Shown here piece by piece: positions 59,768-64,000 of a stretch of DNA of 64,000 nt. The stretch lies in NCBI GenBank assembly GCA_902600225.1, contig CACKIH010000001.1, forward strand, positions 61,449-125,448. The letters run 5' to 3'. Origin of the DNA: an uncultured Alphaproteobacteria bacterium (lineage in GTDB: Bacteria > Pseudomonadota > Alphaproteobacteria > HIMB59 > GCA-002718135). Position 1 is the first letter of the stretch. Each line of letters opens with the position of its first letter. Below the pieces are notes generated by a model. That model did no database searches. It had not been told where the DNA came from and saw nothing but the letters and a program-made list of their open reading frames with translations. The position numbers and the translations under genes are program-made.

Positions 59768-61210
59768 ATGAGTCAAGCAATAATAAAAAAAACGTCTGAT
59801 TACTTCAAATCAAAAGGAGTTGTCTTGCCAAGTATTAGTGAACTTCAAGACCCTCAAATTATTAATGATGATATTAAAAATTCTCTAAAAAAAATTAATA
59901 ATAATGATATCAATCCTCTTAACCTTTTTAGAGTTCATTGGTTTAATAAAAGAGATCAATCAGGTTTTGGAAATGAGCCTGAATATATTGTGCTTCCAAC
60001 AGAATTCACAGGTGTTAAGGCAAAGATAATTGTAAATATGGGACGATATTTTCCCTTAATAACAGCTCATAAAGTTTTGGCAGCTTATGGTTGTTTGCTT
60101 CCAAGAATATTAAATGGCACTTTTGATTATGAAAAACATAAAGCAGTTTGGCCTTCAACAGGAAATTATTGCAGGGGTGGAGTGGCAATATCTCGGATAA
60201 TGGGTCTTAATAGTATTGCAATACTTCCTGAAGGAATGAGTAATGAGAGGTTTGAATGGTTGAATAATTGGGTTGAAGATAAAAAAAATATTATAAAGAC
60301 AAAAGGCACAGAAAGTAATGTTAAAGAAATTTATGATGCTTGCAATGAATTAAAAAAAGATAATCAAAATGATATCATAAATCAATTTGATGAGTATTAT
60401 AATTACAGTATTCATCGTTCTGTAACCGGTCCATCGTTTGAAAAATCATTTCTTAAAGTTAAAGGTAACAGTAATTTAACTCCTAGGTTTTACGTAAGTG
60501 CTTCAGGATCAAGCGGTACTCTAGCAGCAGGAGATTATCTTAAAGACAAATTACAGACGAAGATTGCAGTTGTTGAAGCTTTGGAGTGTCCAACATTGCT
60601 TCATGGAGGTTATGGAGAACATAATATACAAGGTATTGGTGACAAACATGTTCCCCTTATACATAATGTAATGAATACAGATTTTGTCGTAGATGTTTCT
60701 GATCAAGCTACCAATAATCTAAATATGATTTTTAATACTGAAATAGGAAAAAAGTTTTTAATTGAGAAAAAAAATTTTGAGCCTGATTTTGTTTCTCGAC
60801 TTCCCGAATTTGGCTTTTCAGCAATAGCAAATATATTGGCATCAATAAAATTAGCTAAATATATGGATTTAAATAGTGATGATGCAATTATAACGGTTGC
60901 TACAGATGGTGCAGATTTATATATATCAGAATTAAATAAGACCATTGCTGATTTTAAAAATAATTATGATGAAATAGTTTGTGCTGAACTATTTGGAAAA
61001 CACTTATCAGGAATATCTACTGATAATATGCTAGAACTTTCTTATATGGACAAGAAAAGAATATTTAATTTAGGGTACTTTACTTGGGTAGAGCAACAAG
61101 GTGTAAGTCTTGAAGAATTTGAAAAAAGAAAAGATCAAAAATTTTGGAATTCACATTATGAATATATGCTTTCTCTAGACAATAAGATTAAAGAATTTAA
61201 TAATATGTAG
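59768..61210 (+). CDS. Fold-type II PLP-dependent protein of unknown reaction
   Basis: A 480-aa protein of the tryptophan synthase beta/cysteine synthase superfamily. The likely PLP lysine is K102 in ITAHKVLAAYG, STGNYCRGG (130-138) is the substrate-binding loop, and SASGSSGTLAAGDYL the phosphate cup. It is longer than cysteine synthases, with an extra segment around residues 180-230 and a long C-terminal tail. Such proteins are usually called 'PLP-dependent protein subunit beta' without known function. It starts 3 bases after the eutC-like gene, so it belongs to the same pathway. An ammonia-lyase or beta-replacement reaction is plausible. Confidence 0.7.
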   Translation: MSQAIIKKTSDYFKSKGVVLPSISELQDPQIINDDIKNSLKKINNNDINPLNLFRVHWFNKRDQSGFGNEPEYIVLPTEFTGVKAKIIVNMGRYFPLITAHKVLAAYGCLLPRILNGTFDYEKHKAVWPSTGNYCRGGVAISRIMGLNSIAILPEGMSNERFEWLNNWVEDKKNIIKTKGTESNVKEIYDACNELKKDNQNDIINQFDEYYNYSIHRSVTGPSFEKSFLKVKGNSNLTPRFYVSASGSSGTLAAGDYLKDKLQTKIAVVEALECPTLLHGGYGEHNIQGIGDKHVPLIHNVMNTDFVVDVSDQATNNLNMIFNTEIGKKFLIEKKNFEPDFVSRLPEFGFSAIANILASIKLAKYMDLNSDDAIITVATDGADLYISELNKTIADFKNNYDEIVCAELFGKHLSGISTDNMLELSYMDKKRIFNLGYFTWVEQQGVSLEEFEKRKDQKFWNSHYEYMLSLDNKIKEFNNM

Positions 61211-61213
61211 GTT

Positions 61214-62368
61214 ATGAAAACTCAGTCATTACATAACCAATTAGTAGAATGGCGTCATGACCTTCATATGCACCCACAATTAAGTTTTGAAGAAGAGTAT
61301 GCTGCAGCAAAAGTGTCAACACTTCTAAAAGAGTTTGGAATAGAAGTTCATTCTGGTATTGCCAGAACTGGAGTAGTTGGAATTTTAAAAAAAGGAAATA
61401 GTTCAAAATCAATAGGTATAAGAGCTGACATGGATGCTCTTCCTATACATGAAACTAATAAGTTTAGTTATAAGTCCAAGTTTGATAACAGAATGCATGC
61501 ATGTGGACATGACGGTCACACAACAATGTTATTAGGTGCAGCAAAATATTTATCAGAAAAAGGTAACTTTAACGGTACGGTATATTTTATTTTTCAACCT
61601 GATGAAGAGAATACATTCGGTGCAAGAACAATGATAGATGAAGGATTGTTTGATAAATTTAACATTGATGAAGTTTACGCTATGCACAATATTCCTAACA
61701 TGGAAATTGGAACATTTGGTACAAGAAATGGAGCTATTACAGCCAGCGAAAATTTATTCGAAATTGAAATAAAAACTAAAGGTGGGCACGCTGCATTACC
61801 TCATATGGGGGTAGATGCAATAACTGTTGGTTCTCAAATAGCTGTAGCACTTCAATCGATAGTGTCTAGGAAATTAAATCCAGCAGACAATGGTATAGTG
61901 TCTATTACCGAATTTATAACCGATGGTAAAAAAAATGTTCTGCCAGGTATGGTAAAAATGACTGGTGACGCGAGAGCTTTATCAAAAGAAACAAATGAAA
62001 AAATTGCTTCAAAAATGTTACAAATTGTCGAAGGGATTTGCAATGCACATGGTGTTAATGGTAGTGTTAAATATGAAACAGCCTGTCCTGTAACTTTTAA
62101 TTCAAAAATTCAAACTGAGTCTGCAACAAAAGCTGCAGTTTCTTTACTTGGTAGTGATAAATGTAATGGTAATATAGAACCACGTTTATTCTCAGAAGAT
62201 TTTTCTGTTATGGCAAATGAAAAACCTGGCTGCTTTGTTTTAATGGGTAACGGAACATCAGAGCAGCATTCCAGACCTTTACATGCTAATAATTATGATT
62301 TTAATGACGAATTATTAGTCATAGGTTCTTCATATTGGACTGAATTGGTTGAACAACAATTAAAATAA
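61214..62368 (+). CDS. M20D family metal-dependent amidohydrolase
   Basis: A 384-aa cytoplasmic M20D hydrolase (hippurate hydrolase/IAA-amino-acid hydrolase type). The zinc-site residues are visible: HACGHDGH (H95-H102, with C97), QPDEE (E131/E132), the MHNIPN His, and the C-terminal HSRPLHANNYDFND. Family members remove acyl groups from N-acyl amino acids. In this cluster it stands where the EutE/DoeB deacetylase would be expected in eut operons, although EutE belongs to a different family (aspartoacylase-like). It starts 3 bases after the PLP gene and ends immediately before the M24 gene. Confidence 0.85.
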   Translation: MKTQSLHNQLVEWRHDLHMHPQLSFEEEYAAAKVSTLLKEFGIEVHSGIARTGVVGILKKGNSSKSIGIRADMDALPIHETNKFSYKSKFDNRMHACGHDGHTTMLLGAAKYLSEKGNFNGTVYFIFQPDEENTFGARTMIDEGLFDKFNIDEVYAMHNIPNMEIGTFGTRNGAITASENLFEIEIKTKGGHAALPHMGVDAITVGSQIAVALQSIVSRKLNPADNGIVSITEFITDGKKNVLPGMVKMTGDARALSKETNEKIASKMLQIVEGICNAHGVNGSVKYETACPVTFNSKIQTESATKAAVSLLGSDKCNGNIEPRLFSEDFSVMANEKPGCFVLMGNGTSEQHSRPLHANNYDFNDELLVIGSSYWTELVEQQLK

Positions 62369-63526
62369 ATGTTTTCTGAAAACTTAAATAAACTAAAGAA
62401 AAAAATGTCTGAGAACAATATTGATCTCTCAATTATAACTGATGATGACTCGATATATTATTTCACGGGATACCATGACTTCCTTCATATGGATTTTTAT
62501 CGACCAACATTATTAGTTGTTTCAAATGATCATAAAACTTATTTAATTACACCTCTTCTTGATGTTTTATTAGTACCAGAATCTTGTCCTGTAGATATGG
62601 TTGAAACATGGAATGATGGTATTGGAAATGAATGGAGAGAATTATTACCTCAAATCATCAATCAGCATAAAAATATTTTTATTGAAAAATTTAAAATTAA
62701 CCCAATGGTTAAGAGTTATTTAGACGAATTACTTCAAGACCATCCTGGTGATTTAACCAAATTAATAGATAATATAAGAATGATTAAATCTAATCATGAA
62801 TTGAATATAGCTCGTCATGCCGGCGAAGTTGGTATGGCTATGATGGAGGCAGCAAAAAAAACAATTGGCCATAATGTTCCTGAGTATGAGGTTGCACTTG
62901 CACAATCACAAGCTGGAACAAGAAAAGCTGCAGATCTTTTAAAAGAATTTTATCCTGATAATATTAATATGTCTCCAAATATTCACTTTTTACCTGTTAT
63001 GACATCGGGTCATGATTTACCTAAAACTCACCATCGTGCTTCAACCAAAATTATAAAAAAAGGTGATCCTGTATTCGTATGTTATTGTGGTTCTACAAAT
63101 TTCCATAGGTTTAAATTAGGTTTTGACAGAATATTTTGGGTAGAAGAAATTCAATCCGATGAACAAATAAAAGCTTTTGAGACTGCAGTTAAATCTCAAA
63201 AAGCTGCTCTTGAAATTCTTGGCCCTGGAGTAACAGCTGAAGAAGTTCATGCTGCTTACGCAGATACTATACAGTCTGAGGGATACCCTTATCCTACATT
63301 TCGATGTGGAAGAGGTACAGGCTTTAGCTTTTTAGAGGAACCACAATTAGTAGTTGGTAATAAAACAGTACTGGAGCCTGGAATGGTATTTGCCGTTGAT
63401 GGTGGGGCAAGTGCAAATAATTTTAGATCACAAGTTGGTGATAGTTTTATTATAACAAAAGATGGATACGAACAAATTACACATCACTCTAAAAATATTG
63501 ATGACCTAATAATTCCACATGGATGA
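62369..63526 (+). CDS. Creatinase-like M24 (pita-bread) hydrolase lacking metal ligands
   Basis: A 385-aa two-domain protein with the creatinase N domain (IDLSIITDDDSIYYFTGYHD) and the pita-bread C domain. Positions that hold Asp, Asp, His, Glu and Glu in metalloaminopeptidases appear replaced (YC at 239-240 region, G251, R315, D344, G357), while the creatinase-type His (H222) is kept. This is the pattern of metal-free creatinase and of ectoine hydrolase EutD/DoeA. It could open ectoine-like rings or hydrolyse a guanidino compound. It directly abuts the M20 gene and overlaps the next gene by 8 bases. Confidence 0.8.
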   Translation: MFSENLNKLKKKMSENNIDLSIITDDDSIYYFTGYHDFLHMDFYRPTLLVVSNDHKTYLITPLLDVLLVPESCPVDMVETWNDGIGNEWRELLPQIINQHKNIFIEKFKINPMVKSYLDELLQDHPGDLTKLIDNIRMIKSNHELNIARHAGEVGMAMMEAAKKTIGHNVPEYEVALAQSQAGTRKAADLLKEFYPDNINMSPNIHFLPVMTSGHDLPKTHHRASTKIIKKGDPVFVCYCGSTNFHRFKLGFDRIFWVEEIQSDEQIKAFETAVKSQKAALEILGPGVTAEEVHAAYADTIQSEGYPYPTFRCGRGTGFSFLEEPQLVVGNKTVLEPGMVFAVDGGASANNFRSQVGDSFIITKDGYEQITHHSKNIDDLIIPHG

Positions 63527-64000
63527 AATCACAGTATTTAACACACATTGCTGTGGTGAAATTGGGGATGTCGTAACTGGAATTAAAGGCTTGAAGTTTA
63601 ATTCACCTGAGGAAGCTTCTAAGAAACTTTTTTTAGATAAAAAATGGAGAAATTTTTTTTTAAATGAACCTCGGGGAGGGGTCTTTAAACATTGTAATAT
63701 TATTTTAGAACCTTCAAATAAAAATGCAGATGCTGGATTTGTAATCATGGAACCAGAAGATAATCCTCCAATGAGCGGATCAAATGCAATTTGTGTAACG
63801 ACAGTCTTATTAGAAAAAAATATTGTTCAAATGAAATATCCTAAAACCATGCTTACACTTGAAGCTCCCGGTGGTTTAATAAAAGTTGTTGCTGATTGTG
63901 AAAATAAGAAAGTTAAAAGTGTCACTTTAACTAATCTTGCCTGCTTTGCAGATAAAATAGACGTAGATTTAAAGACTAAAAATTATGGTACAATTAAAGT
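63519..64000 (+). CDS. Proline racemase family protein, 3'-truncated by window end
   Basis: The first 160 codons of a proline racemase/hydroxyproline epimerase/dehydratase family protein. NTHCCGEIGDVV near the N terminus and PPMSGSNAICVTTVLLE (about 84-99) match the family. At the first catalytic Cys position there is Ser86 (MSGSN rather than MCGHN), the pattern of dehydratase-type members such as trans-3-hydroxyproline dehydratase. The second catalytic residue lies outside the window. The start ATG at 63519 overlaps the M24 gene by 8 bases, so it is part of the same operon. Confidence 0.8.
   Translation, partial: MDEITVFNTHCCGEIGDVVTGIKGLKFNSPEEASKKLFLDKKWRNFFLNEPRGGVFKHCNIILEPSNKNADAGFVIMEPEDNPPMSGSNAICVTTVLLEKNIVQMKYPKTMLTLEAPGGLIKVVADCENKKVKSVTLTNLACFADKIDVDLKTKNYGTIK

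Overview
The window is about 64 kb of very AT-rich (roughly 30% GC by eye), densely coded bacterial chromosome with no gene-free stretch above 300 bases. Gene content and order point to an alphaproteobacterium with a streamlined genome, of the marine SAR11/HIMB59-like kind: tRNA-Tyr/tRNA-Gly/tuf/tRNA-Trp/secE/nusG order, a TIGR02186 protein beside a TauE/SafE permease, plant-type GshA with GshB, and short or overlapping gene junctions with frequent TTG and GTG starts. This placement is inferred from style and gene order, not from a tree. No mobile element, CRISPR array, phage gene or rRNA gene was seen.

Layout. (1) 1-8.5 kb: housekeeping genes (xseB, tlyA, aroC, fabI, pdxH, a nucleotidyltransferase, pyrE, a UspA protein), then a chain of overlapping minus-strand genes for a TIGR02186 membrane protein, a small membrane protein and a TauE/SafE exporter, followed by a YeiH-type transporter. 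(2) 8.6-17.3 kb: a formate dehydrogenase island with cofactor genes mobA, fdhD, mobB and moeA, a TusA-like sulfur carrier, a lone tungstate-type permease, a fused NuoE-NuoF-like FDH beta subunit, the molybdenum/tungsten alpha subunit and a tiny lipoprotein. (3) 17.3-31.2 kb: tRNA-Thr, rlmB, then tRNA-Tyr, tRNA-Gly, tuf, tRNA-Trp, secE, nusG, rplKAJL and rpoBC, with an L10 leader. (4) 31.3-47.2 kb: the str, S10, spc and alpha ribosomal operons run together, including fusA, secY, adk and rpoA. tuf is absent between fusA and rpsJ, and rpmD is absent between rpsE and rplO. (5) 47.2-54.5 kb: crcB, an RluC/D-type pseudouridine synthase, lipB, tRNA-Leu, mgtE, gshA, gshB, bioY and a ROK kinase. (6) 54.5-64 kb: a catabolic cluster with a divergent semialdehyde dehydrogenase and a tight operon for an AGAT-type amidinotransferase, EutA-like, EutB-like and EutC-like proteins, a second fold-type II PLP protein, an M20 amidohydrolase, a creatinase-like M24 protein without metal ligands, and a proline-racemase-family protein cut by the window end.

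How the genes work together. Region 2 can build, mature and supply cofactor to an NAD-linked formate dehydrogenase, so the cell probably draws reducing power from formate. Regions 3 and 4 hold the core transcription and translation apparatus. Region 6 is the most unusual part. It resembles ectoine/hydroxyectoine utilisation (eutABCD plus ssd), but the usual aspartoacylase-type EutE is not seen, an M20 enzyme is present, and an arginine:glycine-type amidinotransferase has been added at the front. The substrate may therefore be a different hydroxylated, N-acylated or guanidino amino acid.
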